Positions 7,138 to 14,831 are shown, counted from the stretch's first letter. The stretch is DNA of 15,925 bases from Candidatus Poribacteria bacterium (GCA_002699335.1 PACG01000106.1:6330-22254), one strand, 5' to 3'. Numbers and translations: made by a program. Notes: generated from the sequence alone by a model not told the origin.

Positions 7138-8523
7138 ATGAAACATCGTAGTTGGATTTTTATACTGTTTCTTACTCTGTGTACATATTGGCCCAATATG
7201 TACCTGATGGCGGCCGTTACCTCGCTGGGTGAGATCAATGCTCGAGGTGACGATCTAGGGGTTGTACCTGCTAGTTCAAATGTTGAGTTGGTGATTACGA
7301 TCAATATCGATCGTTCTCAAGCTGAACCTGGAGAGGAGATTAAAACCATTGAGGTGACTATCCCGCCTGGATTTTTGACAGGGGCCAATGATGTTATATC
7401 AGTTAACCGGGAACAGACAGAGTTAGACGTCAGGCCCGAAATGATCGGGCGAATCCTACGCATTGTTTTGGTTAATGAGGTTGGAGACTTCACCACCTCT
7501 CTCTATGAAATCGTTTTGCGTAGCAAAACGCCGAATGTGGTAGTTAAACAAGCCAGTTTCAAAGTCATTTTGCGGAATCTTAAAGATCTCGCCATCGGCG
7601 AGTACATAAAACCGGGCAATGCGGATGGCCGTCCAAATAACAACGATTTTATCCTGGAAGTGATCCCTAATGTGCCACCGAATCCGGTCCGCCACTTTCG
7701 CGCTGAAACGGATACTAAAGGGGAAAATGATGTCCATCTAAGCTGGGAACCGTCTAGCAACACCGATGTCAGCGGCTACTTTATATACCGGGATAACAAC
7801 AACCAACCGCTGATAACGCTTAGAGTACGAGAAGCCAAGCAAGCGGTAGATGTTAACGTTCCATCAGGAAATCATCAATATATGATTCGTGCATACAAGT
7901 CACAACTCCTGAAGTCTGAACCCAGCCAGATTATTTCGGTGAATGTTCGATCTGATACTGCTGCACCAGTCTCCGTCGGTACATTAACCGTTCAAACCTT
8001 TGGAGAGACCGTCAAGCTGATCTGGACTGCAAGCCTAAGTCGAGATGTTGAGAAATATCAGATCTGGCGTGACGAAACAGTAGTACCTGACGGAGAAATC
8101 CCAGCCAAAGCCGAAAAGGAAGAATACGAATTCGATTACCAGTACCGACTTCCAAAAGGAATTACCGTCTACGCGATCGTGGCAATCGACGAAGCCGGCA
8201 ATGAATCTGAACGGACAATACAGAAGATCCGCATTTTTGAAAAGCCCTATCCCAATCCTTTTACACCGCTGTCTGACGATCCCGATTTTAATAAGGTTGT
8301 TTTTCCCAAGCGGACGATCAAAGATGCTGAAGGCGAATTTTTGGTACTAATTTTCAATTTGAATGGTATTTTAGTCAAAACCTTGGCGGCAGATGCACTG
8401 ATGACCAAATTAGAATGGGACGGAAAAGACGAGAGTGGTGTCCTGGTCGAGAGTGGTATCTACGTCTATCAGATGCAAGTTGGGTCAGACACTGTTACCG
8501 GTACAATAATTTTGGCAAAGTAG
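7138..8523 (+). CDS. Secreted protein with two Fn3 domains and a YPNPF-type C-terminal sorting-like domain
   Basis: 461 residues; AGGG at 7122-7125 lies 12 bases before the ATG. Residues 1-26 form a signal peptide ending M-A-A. Residues about 27-178 are a beta-rich domain I do not recognise; its I-E-V-T-I-P-P-G-F near 71-79 recalls surface-protein sandwich domains. Two fibronectin type III modules follow (about 179-270 and 277-366; V-H-L-S-W-E-P with Y-F-I-Y-R-D, then V-K-L-I-W-T-A with Y-Q-I-W-R-D). The last ~94 residues begin P-Y-P-N-P-F-T-P and run through I-F-N-L-N-G, L-E-W-D-G-K and E-S-G-I-Y-V-Y, the same FlgD/type-A-like domain as in the multi-Ig protein. It is probably exported to the surface, possibly through the adjacent PorV-like protein; that link is inferred from position. 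Confidence 0.82.
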   Translation: MKHRSWIFILFLTLCTYWPNMYLMAAVTSLGEINARGDDLGVVPASSNVELVITINIDRSQAEPGEEIKTIEVTIPPGFLTGANDVISVNREQTELDVRPEMIGRILRIVLVNEVGDFTTSLYEIVLRSKTPNVVVKQASFKVILRNLKDLAIGEYIKPGNADGRPNNNDFILEVIPNVPPNPVRHFRAETDTKGENDVHLSWEPSSNTDVSGYFIYRDNNNQPLITLRVREAKQAVDVNVPSGNHQYMIRAYKSQLLKSEPSQIISVNVRSDTAAPVSVGTLTVQTFGETVKLIWTASLSRDVEKYQIWRDETVVPDGEIPAKAEKEEYEFDYQYRLPKGITVYAIVAIDEAGNESERTIQKIRIFEKPYPNPFTPLSDDPDFNKVVFPKRTIKDAEGEFLVLIFNLNGILVKTLAADALMTKLEWDGKDESGVLVESGIYVYQMQVGSDTVTGTIILAK

Positions 8524-8525
8524 TG

Positions 8526-9212
8526 ATGGGGTTAGCTGATATTCAGACAGTTGTTTTTGATTTTGGTGGAACTTTGGACAGCAACGGTATCCACTGGCGG
8601 AATCGGTTCTTTGAGTTGATTTGTCAGCAAATCCCAGAATTGGTTTGGGAGCAGTTCGAACATGCAGACCGAAAATCGATTGCCGATTTTATCGCAGATC
8701 CAGCGACACCTCAACTCAACATGCGCCATTCGGCGGAAGCGATACTGGCGGGTATCGATCGGCACTTGGAAATGACCCAGCTAGACGTGGCCCAAGCTGT
8801 GGATCTCTTTTGTCAAAATTCAGAAGGTTACTTAGGAAGCAGCAGAGAATTTCTAGAACGGTTATCCACGACTTATCAACTTGGCGTTATCAGCAACAAT
8901 TTTGGCAATACCAAAGGCTGGTGTGATGAATACGATCTAACCCCGTTTCTCGATACGATCATCGACTCGACGGTGGTTGGGATTCAAAAACCGGATCCAC
9001 AAATTTTTCAAATCGCGCTCACAGAACTAAAGGCAACCCCATCAACCTCGATTTACGTCGGAGATACTTTTATTGACGACGTTTTAGGGGCCAAGAACGC
9101 TGAAATGCACTCCGCTTGGCTGGTTGGTGATCTAGACAAACACTGCCCAGATCCCTCCCTGGTAGATCTGGAGTTACCCTATCTACAAGCGCTAACTGGC
9201 TTTCTTTCCTGA
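8526..9212 (+). CDS. HAD-superfamily hydrolase (subfamily IA-like phosphatase)
   Basis: 228 residues from the ATG two bases after the previous stop (TAGTGATG), suggesting translational coupling; a longer frame reaching into the Fn3 gene is rejected because the first HAD strand starts at residue 6 from this ATG. HAD motifs: D-F-G-G-T at 12-16 with D12 as nucleophile, S-N-N at 123-125, K155 followed by P-D-P, and G-D-T-F-I-D-D at 179-185. A helical cap lies between motifs I and II (about 20-105). The usual second Asp (D+2, general acid/base) is Gly14, a variant known in some HAD proteins. Substrate is unknown; small phosphorylated metabolites such as phosphoglycolate or sugar phosphates are possible, and glycerate kinase in the same run makes the former tempting but unproven. 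Confidence 0.85.
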   Translation: MGLADIQTVVFDFGGTLDSNGIHWRNRFFELICQQIPELVWEQFEHADRKSIADFIADPATPQLNMRHSAEAILAGIDRHLEMTQLDVAQAVDLFCQNSEGYLGSSREFLERLSTTYQLGVISNNFGNTKGWCDEYDLTPFLDTIIDSTVVGIQKPDPQIFQIALTELKATPSTSIYVGDTFIDDVLGAKNAEMHSAWLVGDLDKHCPDPSLVDLELPYLQALTGFLS

Positions 9213-9262
9213 TTCGTGCACCCGGTCGAGTTGGGTTTAATCTGCCCAATCCTGATGTTATC

Positions 9263-10990
9263 ATGTCTGAGGATTTGACTACCCACACCTACACTTTAGA
9301 ACCCGATCACCTGAGCGAAAAACTACGTCAGGCCTACAACCTACATCAAGCGGGTCGACGAGAAGAAGCCAAACAACAATACCAGCAGATCTTATTAGAA
9401 GACCCTGCAAACGCGGATGCCTTGCATTTGTTAGGGGTGATGGCCTTCCAGACAGGTCAAGACGAAATAGCAATTAACCTGATAAAACGGTCAATCGTTG
9501 CCGCCCCTCGCAACGTGCATGCGTACAACAACTTAGGACTAGCACTGGAGAAGCAAGGGCTATTGGCAGAAGCAATTGATATTTACCGTCGATCTATTCA
9601 TCTGAACAGCAATCAAGTCGGGATCTTGGTCAATCTAGGGAATGCATGGCAGAGACAAGGACAACTTGCTGAGGCCATCGACGCCTATCTATATGCAATA
9701 ACACTCCAACCGAACAACGCTCAGATTCACAACGATCTGGCGAATGCTCTCCAAAAATGTGGTTCCTTAGACGAGGCCATTTATCACTATCGTTTAGCGA
9801 TCCGGTTAGAATCAGGTTATGCAGAGGCTTACAATAACCTGGGGCTAGCCCTGCAAAGAAAAGGGTTACAGGAGGAAGCCATTGAGGTTTTTCAACGAGC
9901 GATTGAACACAGTCCAGAAATAGCTGTCACTTATTACAATCTCAGTGGGGCACTGTTGGTTCAAGGCCGTGCTACGGAAGCAGTGGAAACTTACCGTCGC
10001 AGTATCACAACCAACCCAAACCATGCGATACTTCGTTACTACTATGGTATGGCACTGCTTCTAACAGGAGATTTTAAAAGTGGATGGACTGAGTACGAGG
10101 AGCGGTTAAAACTCAATGCCTTCCGGCGCAAAGATACTATTCCGAACTGGGACAGATCTCCACTGAAGGGTCGAACGATTTTACTATACGCAGAACAAGG
10201 GATTGGTGATGCTATTCAGTTTGTCCGTTTTATACCAAATATTGTCGAACTTGAAACCGAAGTTGTGATAGAGTGCCAAACTGAATTGAAGCCTCTACTG
10301 AAACAACACCAAACGGCTTTTGGTGTAAATGCAATTATCGATCCTGAGCCCCCCGTAGATGAAGACATCCGCTCGAAATGCGATTTTTGCCTTCCATTGA
10401 TGAGCTTAACCTATATTTTGCGAGTTTACGACGAGGATTTACTGGCAACTAGGGTACCGTACCTTCGAGCAATTGGAACTGGCTCTGTCCAGATTCCAGA
10501 TACGCGGAATCTACGGGTCGGCATTGTCTGGGCGGGCAATCCCAACCATGTTAACGACCAGTTTCGATCTATCCGTTTAGAAAGTTTCTCGGCTTTGTTC
10601 AAATTGCCTGATTGTGATTTTTACAGCTTGCAGGTTGATCAACCGGCTGAAGAACTAGCACAAATCCAGTCCAAAATTGAGATTGTAGATCTAGGCCAGC
10701 ATCTCCGAAACTTTGCTGATACGGCTGCAATCATCGATCAACTGGATTTGGTTATTAGCGTCGATACGGCGGTGGCACACTTAGCAGGCGCAATGGGAAA
10801 ACAGATCTGGACTTTAGTTCCAGCAAAACCAGATTGGCGCTGGCAGTTAAAACGAACTGATAGTCCCTGGTATCCAACCATGCGGCTGTTCCGGCAAACA
10901 AAATTAGGGCAGTGGTCAGACGTTATCACCGAGGTCAAATCGGAACTGGCACTTTTAACTCAAACTTATCGAAGGGGTACGCAATCCTAG
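9263..10990 (+). CDS. TPR-repeat protein with C-terminal glycosyltransferase-like (GT9/GT41-type) domain
   Basis: 575 residues, no signal peptide. Residues about 18-255 are seven TPR units at an exact 34-residue spacing (starting near 18, 52, 86, 120, 154, 188 and 222), with a partial eighth to about 282. Residues about 300-570 match the domain often fused to TPRs in bacteria and annotated as glycosyltransferase family 9/41-like: G-W-T-E-Y-E-E-R at 274-281, L-L-Y-A-E-Q-G-I-G-D at 307-316, V-G-I-V-W-A-G-N at 419-426, and D-T-A-V-A-H-L-A-G-A-M-G at 501-512, the nucleotide-sugar-binding region in heptosyltransferase-like enzymes. It may transfer sugar to a protein or envelope glycan, with the TPRs selecting the acceptor. 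It ends 3 bases before mraY, consistent with an envelope role. Donor and acceptor cannot be told from sequence. Confidence 0.85.
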   Translation: MSEDLTTHTYTLEPDHLSEKLRQAYNLHQAGRREEAKQQYQQILLEDPANADALHLLGVMAFQTGQDEIAINLIKRSIVAAPRNVHAYNNLGLALEKQGLLAEAIDIYRRSIHLNSNQVGILVNLGNAWQRQGQLAEAIDAYLYAITLQPNNAQIHNDLANALQKCGSLDEAIYHYRLAIRLESGYAEAYNNLGLALQRKGLQEEAIEVFQRAIEHSPEIAVTYYNLSGALLVQGRATEAVETYRRSITTNPNHAILRYYYGMALLLTGDFKSGWTEYEERLKLNAFRRKDTIPNWDRSPLKGRTILLYAEQGIGDAIQFVRFIPNIVELETEVVIECQTELKPLLKQHQTAFGVNAIIDPEPPVDEDIRSKCDFCLPLMSLTYILRVYDEDLLATRVPYLRAIGTGSVQIPDTRNLRVGIVWAGNPNHVNDQFRSIRLESFSALFKLPDCDFYSLQVDQPAEELAQIQSKIEIVDLGQHLRNFADTAAIIDQLDLVISVDTAVAHLAGAMGKQIWTLVPAKPDWRWQLKRTDSPWYPTMRLFRQTKLGQWSDVITEVKSELALLTQTYRRGTQS

Positions 10991-10993
10991 CCT

Positions 10994-12088
10994 ATGTTTT
11001 ATCACCTCTTTTTTGAAGTTCTGAGAGAATACTTTTCTCCCTTTAACGTTTTTCAGTATATTAGTTTCAGAGCGATTTACGCTACAATTACTGCTTTGGT
11101 CGTCTCACTGGTTTTTGGACCGATGATGATCGCTTTTCTAAAACGGTTAAATATAGGTCAATATGTGCGGGATGATGGCCCCGAAACGCATCTTAGTAAA
11201 GCCGGCACGCCAACTATGGGTGGTATCCTGATCATCATTTCTATTCTGCTATCTCTGGTTCTTTGGGCTAGATTAGATCAACCCGCTATCTACGTGATGA
11301 TCTTCAGCCTGATTTGGTTTGGTAGTTTAGGCTTTATTGACGATTATAAAAAACTGGTCAAAAAACAGTCGCTTGGACTAAGAGGTTGGCAGAAGATTAG
11401 CCTACAAACGATTGGCGCAATCAGCATTGCTATCTACCTCTACCTTTACGGTTATCAAGGGAAAACCGTCGGAACTGAGTTGATTATTCCGTTTTTTAAG
11501 CAAATTCGGCCAGATCTCGGTTTTTTGTTGATTCCATTTGCGGTTCTCGTGATTGTTGGATCCTCTAATGCAGTCAACTTGACAGATGGGTTAGATGGAC
11601 TCGCCATTGGATGTACCCTTTTTGTAGCCGCCACTTTTGGTGTGGCTGGCTATTTAACTAGCCACCAGGACCTAGCATCCTATCTGGATATTGTCCATCT
11701 ACCCGTCAACGGCGAAGCCACCACTATTTTTTGTGCTTCCCTAATCGGTGCAGGTATCGGTTTCCTCTGGTATAATTGCCATCCGGCAGAAGTTTTTATG
11801 GGAGACACCGGGTCACTAGCCCTAGGAGCTTCGATTGGAACTGCAGCTTTATTGATTAAAGAAGAAATTATGCTGGTGGTCGTCGGTGGTATTTTCGTGA
11901 TGGAAGCACTTTCCGTGATCTTACAGGTTTGGTCTTATCGTGTCCGGAAAAAGCGGATCTTCAAAATGGCGCCCCTTCACCATCACTTTGAACAACTGGG
12001 GTGGCACGAAACCAAGGTTGTCAGCCGATTCTGGATTATGGCCTTGATCTTGATGCTAATTGGATTAAGTACATTAAAAATCAGATAG
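10994..12088 (+). CDS. mraY: MraY, phospho-N-acetylmuramoyl-pentapeptide transferase
   Basis: 364 residues, normal length, with about ten membrane segments. It moves phospho-MurNAc-pentapeptide from UDP to undecaprenyl phosphate, making lipid I at the inner face of the cytoplasmic membrane, the first membrane step of peptidoglycan synthesis. Diagnostic motifs: D-D-G-P-E-T-H-L-S-K-A-G-T-P-T-M-G-G at 60-77, G-F-I-D-D-Y-K-K at 113-120 with the catalytic Asp pair, N-A-V-N-L-T-D-G-L-D-G at 192-202, G-D-T-G-S-L-A-L-G at 270-278, and P-L-H-H-H-F-E at 327-333, which separates MraY from WecA-type enzymes. None of the usual neighbours (murE, murF, murD, ftsW, murG) is present; it follows a TPR-glycosyltransferase and precedes an aminotransferase. 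A GGGG-rich ribosome site lies somewhat far upstream, inside the preceding gene. Confidence 0.96.
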   Translation: MFYHLFFEVLREYFSPFNVFQYISFRAIYATITALVVSLVFGPMMIAFLKRLNIGQYVRDDGPETHLSKAGTPTMGGILIIISILLSLVLWARLDQPAIYVMIFSLIWFGSLGFIDDYKKLVKKQSLGLRGWQKISLQTIGAISIAIYLYLYGYQGKTVGTELIIPFFKQIRPDLGFLLIPFAVLVIVGSSNAVNLTDGLDGLAIGCTLFVAATFGVAGYLTSHQDLASYLDIVHLPVNGEATTIFCASLIGAGIGFLWYNCHPAEVFMGDTGSLALGASIGTAALLIKEEIMLVVVGGIFVMEALSVILQVWSYRVRKKRIFKMAPLHHHFEQLGWHETKVVSRFWIMALILMLIGLSTLKIR

Positions 12089-12110
12089 CTAAACTGAAAG
12101 TGAATATGAC

Positions 12111-12122
12111 AGGAGAATGATG
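12111..12122 (+). promoter_or_regulatory. Ribosome binding site abutting a double ATG
   Basis: AGGAG (12111-12115) is followed by A, then ATGATG. The spacing excludes efficient use of the first ATG and supports the second as the aminotransferase start. Confidence 0.55.
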
Positions 12123-13022
12123 ACACCAAAACTACCGGATCCACGCAACGAAAATATTTTAATCTATATCGGCGGCCAATTACTGCTTAGGGAAGAAGCC
12201 AAAATCTCAGTTTTTGATAGCTTGGTACAGGGCGGTGACGGAGTCTGGGAGGGTTTGCGGGTTTATGATGGTCGAATCTTCGCCTTGGAGCCTCACCTTG
12301 ACCGGCTTCGGGATTCGGCAAGGGCGATGGCTTTTGTCGACATTCCGTCTCACGACGAAATTAAGCAAGCCATTTTTCAAACCTTAGAAGCCAATGGAAT
12401 GCGGGATGAAGTTCATATGCGACTAACGCTGAGTCGAGGGAAAAAAGTGACTTCTGGCATGAGTCCGCACTTCAATCAGTATGGTCCAACGTTGATTGTT
12501 TTAGCCGAGTGGAAGAGGCCAGTCTATAATCCAGACGGCGTTCGTTTGATTACTTCAGCCATCCGGCGGAATAATCCACAGTGCATCGACTCAAAGATCC
12601 ACCATAATAATTTGCTCAATAACATTCTAGCCAAGATTGAGGCCAATGTCGCTGGAGTTGACGATGCCATTATGCTTGACCTGAACGGGTTCGTTTCTGA
12701 GACGAATGCCACTAATCTCTTTATCTTCAAGAGTGAGCAACTCTTAACCCCTCATGCAGATAGTTGCCTAGCAGGTATCACCAGAGGTACGATCTTACAG
12801 ATTGCACGGTCTGCAGGTATCGATACCGTAGAACGGAATATTTCGCTGAGTGAAGTCTATGCCGCAGATGAGGTCTTCACTACCGGCACAATGGGTGAAC
12901 TCTCACCCGTACTAGAGGTCGATGGGAGGAATATTGGTAGTCGGGTTGGAGAAATGACCCAACAATTGCAAGACCTTTATGCCGAAGCTACGGCCAGTCA
13001 AGGCGAACCTCTGCCGTTTTAA
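12120..13022 (+). CDS. Class IV PLP aminotransferase (IlvE / D-amino acid aminotransferase family)
   Basis: 300 residues from the second of two adjacent ATGs. AGGAG at 12111-12115 is only one base from the first ATG (12117) but four from the second, so 12120 is preferred; 12117 would add one Met. Fold-type IV motifs, numbered from 12120: G-G-D-G-V-W-E-G-L-R at 38-47, catalytic Lys159 in D-S-K-I-H-H-N-N-L-L, L-D-L-N-G-F-V-S-E-T-N-A-T-N at 186-199 with Glu194, and T-T-G-T-M-G-E-L-S-P-V at 254-264. It exchanges amino groups between 2-oxoglutarate and an amino acid: branched-chain (IlvE) or D-Ala/D-Glu. The motifs seen fit either. Its place 31 bases after mraY makes a D-amino acid role in cell-wall precursor supply conceivable. 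Confidence 0.88.
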   Translation: MTPKLPDPRNENILIYIGGQLLLREEAKISVFDSLVQGGDGVWEGLRVYDGRIFALEPHLDRLRDSARAMAFVDIPSHDEIKQAIFQTLEANGMRDEVHMRLTLSRGKKVTSGMSPHFNQYGPTLIVLAEWKRPVYNPDGVRLITSAIRRNNPQCIDSKIHHNNLLNNILAKIEANVAGVDDAIMLDLNGFVSETNATNLFIFKSEQLLTPHADSCLAGITRGTILQIARSAGIDTVERNISLSEVYAADEVFTTGTMGELSPVLEVDGRNIGSRVGEMTQQLQDLYAEATASQGEPLPF

Positions 13023-13039
13023 GCCACTTTTCTGCCAAG

Positions 13040-13681
13040 ATGTTGAATCGCACACTAGACGACCAGATTGGGGAAGGATTAGCCCAGTTATGCCAAAGAG
13101 ATCCAATAATCGACAGGCTAGTTAAGATCTACGGGAAGCCACAGATTCAGCCGTCTCAGAAAAGCCACTACACGTCGTTAGTCCGGTCGATTGTTTATCA
13201 ACAACTCAGTGGTAATGCCGCAGGTGCGATTTACAAACGGCTGCAAAGACTGTACTTTGAAACTCCTGATTTCGATCCAGAGGAAATTTTGCAGACCAAT
13301 AATTCAGTGTTGAGGCAGGTAGGGTTATCTGAAAGAAAGGTAACCTATTTGAAAGATCTAGCTCGACATTTTCTGGATGGCAAAATCCAAATAAATGAAA
13401 ACCTGAGCGATACCGAGATCTGTGACAACCTAATGGCTGTTAAAGGGGTTGGCCAATGGACGGTTGATATGTTCTTGATTTTCAAGCTCAGCCGACTAGA
13501 TGTTTTCCCTTTCACAGATTTGGGAATTAAGAAAGGTCTGCAAGTCTTGTTAAAGTTAGAGGGATATCCGACCAAAGAACAGATGACCGAAATTTCAAAT
13601 AAGTGGCGGCCCTACCGATCATTGGCAACTTGGTATTTGTGGGAGGTGGCTGACCGTGGATTGCCCAAGAGTTATGACTAA
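13040..13681 (+). CDS. DNA-3-methyladenine glycosylase II (AlkA-like, HhH-GPD superfamily)
   Basis: 213 residues, the short all-helical form without the N-terminal domain of E. coli AlkA. It flips out and cuts alkylated bases (3-methyladenine and related) in base excision repair. Seen: S-I-V-Y-Q-Q-L-S at 50-57, a conserved helix of the family; the helix-hairpin-helix L-M-A-V-K-G-V-G-Q-W-T-V-D at 131-143; and F-P-F-T-D-L-G-I-K-K-G at 156-166 with catalytic Asp160. W189-R-P-Y-R-S-L-A-T-W-Y-L-W is the usual end motif. No iron-sulfur cysteine cluster, so it is not an endonuclease III or MutY. It starts 17 bases after the aminotransferase with a poor ribosome site and is the last gene of the long run. 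The link with cell-wall genes is probably accidental. Confidence 0.92.
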   Translation: MLNRTLDDQIGEGLAQLCQRDPIIDRLVKIYGKPQIQPSQKSHYTSLVRSIVYQQLSGNAAGAIYKRLQRLYFETPDFDPEEILQTNNSVLRQVGLSERKVTYLKDLARHFLDGKIQINENLSDTEICDNLMAVKGVGQWTVDMFLIFKLSRLDVFPFTDLGIKKGLQVLLKLEGYPTKEQMTEISNKWRPYRSLATWYLWEVADRGLPKSYD

Positions 13682-13756
13682 ACTAACGCTTACTCGAAGC
13701 CAACCAAGAGAAAGAAGAAAAGAAAGTCAGTTTCTGGGGGCGTGTAATTAGTCGAG

Positions 13757-13780
13757 GGGCTTGAATTCAAACCCGATTTT
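13757..13780 (+). terminator. Weak terminator-like palindrome after the eight-gene run
   Basis: 13757-13774 (GGGCTTGAATTCAAACCC) is self-complementary apart from one mismatched pair, with central TTGAATTCAA. It can fold as a short hairpin with an AATT loop and is followed by GATTTT. The stem is short and the T run only four, so termination here is uncertain; it could also be a protein-binding site. Confidence 0.35.
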
Positions 13781-14009
13781 GCTTGAAAACAAAAAACTCT
13801 CCGGCTGACTAGCAAAAGGGCTGACTGTAGTTGAGATATTTGGTATAGGCTTACTTCAGTATCACCATTTTCTGGTTTCTGCGTAATTCTGTTCTACCAG
13901 ATAACTCCTGATCCGTATTTTCTCTAAGTTAATTACAGATTATCAACCAGCTCATCTGCTTCATAGAAGTCATTGTTTTATTTCTCATATTTTACTGCGC
14001 TAGAGATCC

Positions 14010-14039
14010 TTGCTTCTCTCCTTTGGTGAATGATATCAT
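14010..14039 (+). promoter_or_regulatory. Promoter of the first LamG gene (extended -10)
   Basis: TATCAT at 14034-14039 (5/6 to the -10 consensus) is preceded by TG and one base (14031-14033), an extended -10 arrangement. TTGCTT (14010-14015) lies 18 bases upstream as a weak -35. The predicted start is about 18 bases before the ATG at 14064. Confidence 0.5.
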
Positions 14040-14063
14040 GTAAAAGTATTAGTGGAGATGTGC

Positions 14064-14831
14064 ATGAAAATAATTTTCAGTTTAAATCTAGTCTTGGTGT
14101 TGATTCTAATGGTACCTTTGGCTGACGCTGCAGATCCTAAGGATCTAATCATACATCTACCTTTTGAAGGTAATGGAAAAGAGGTGAAAGATGTATCACC
14201 CAATAAATTCAAGGGTAAAGTAGTGGGCAAAGCCAAATCGGTAGAAGGTGTGGTCGGCAAAGCCTTAGAATTCGGAGGAGGGGCCGCAAAATTCGACCCC
14301 CTAAAATTCGATATGCCCAAAGCTATGACCATTGAGTTTTGGTTTAAGCCCAGCGAGGCGGTTAAATGTGGTGGTAGAATGGATCTACTGTACCGGAAAA
14401 ATGGCGGTGGAAGGCCGCATATAACCTTCTGTCGGGGCGGGGTCACACTCGGTCATTACTTTGCTACCAAGGGGGCAGAATTAGAAATCAAGAGTAAGGA
14501 ACTCGTATTTGAAAACAGGTGGTACTACTACGTTGCTACTCAAACCAAGAAGGAGGCGGTGCTGTATATCGATGGGAAACTTGATGGCAAGACGGCCGCT
14601 GGTGGTGATGTCAGAATAGATTTCCCTGAGCACGGCATGTCAGTAGCAGAAAATTCCGGCGGTGGAACCTTCTTCAAAGGGGCGGTAGACGAACTCAAGA
14701 TTTGGAGTGTGGCGTTCACTGCTGATGAGGTCACGAAAGCGATGGAGGCGGCACTGGCCGTGGAACCATATAACAGACTGGCTACTAAATGGGCAGACAT
14801 CAAATTTGGTGGCTCAGGAATGGCGAATTAA
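14064..14831 (+). CDS. Secreted LamG/concanavalin-like domain protein, copy 1
   Basis: 255 residues from ATG 14064. In-frame GTG 14052 and ATG 14058 are rejected because GTGGAG (14052-14057) is the ribosome site, 6 bases before 14064, and the signal peptide (M-K-I-I-F-S, Leu-rich core, cut near A-D-A-A at 20-23) starts there. One LamG jelly-roll domain fills about 27-228: L-I-I-H-L-P-F-E at 28-35, G-K-A-L-E-F at 65-70, M-T-I-E-F-W-F-K-P at 88-96, W-Y-Y-Y-V-A-T-Q at 153-160, L-Y-I-D-G at 167-171, and G-A-V-D-E-L-K-I-W at 206-214. Such domains bind glycans or proteins outside the cell. The end, N-R-L-A-T-K-W-A-D-I-K-F at 237-248, is shared with the next gene. Two cysteines (C102, C123) are absent from that copy. 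The ligand is unknown. Confidence 0.85.
   Translation: MKIIFSLNLVLVLILMVPLADAADPKDLIIHLPFEGNGKEVKDVSPNKFKGKVVGKAKSVEGVVGKALEFGGGAAKFDPLKFDMPKAMTIEFWFKPSEAVKCGGRMDLLYRKNGGGRPHITFCRGGVTLGHYFATKGAELEIKSKELVFENRWYYYVATQTKKEAVLYIDGKLDGKTAAGGDVRIDFPEHGMSVAENSGGGTFFKGAVDELKIWSVAFTADEVTKAMEAALAVEPYNRLATKWADIKFGGSGMAN
14328..14354 (+). repeat. 27-base exact repeat shared by the tandem LamG genes, copy 1
   Basis: This stretch is identical to 15234-15260 and encodes the T-I-E-F-W-F-K-P-S strand in both LamG genes. Silent-site identity here while flanking codons differ suggests recent duplication or gene conversion. Confidence 0.8.

Larger units (their letters stand above)
13682..14051 (+). other. Non-coding spacer of about 370 bases
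   Basis: No frame of useful length starts here with a ribosome site. It begins purine-rich after the AlkA-like stop and becomes T-rich towards the LamG gene. It holds a near-perfect 18-base palindrome with weak terminator character (13757-13774), a direct repeat of GGCTGACT (13803-13810 and 13819-13826), and the LamG promoter at its end. No tRNA fold is seen. Confidence 0.6.

Noticed and set aside
8415..8525. In-frame extension of the HAD gene upstream to 8415
   Set aside because: It overlaps the conserved C-terminal domain of the Fn3 protein, and the first HAD strand starts right after ATG 8526.
13682..14051. Possible tRNA or other RNA gene in the long spacer
   Set aside because: TTGAATTCAAACC recalls a T-arm at first sight, but no acceptor, D or anticodon stems can be placed around it.
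14036..14446. 136-codon antisense frame over the first LamG gene
   Set aside because: A similar antisense frame appears over the second LamG gene, as expected for a shadow of a conserved coding sequence; no motif or ribosome site.
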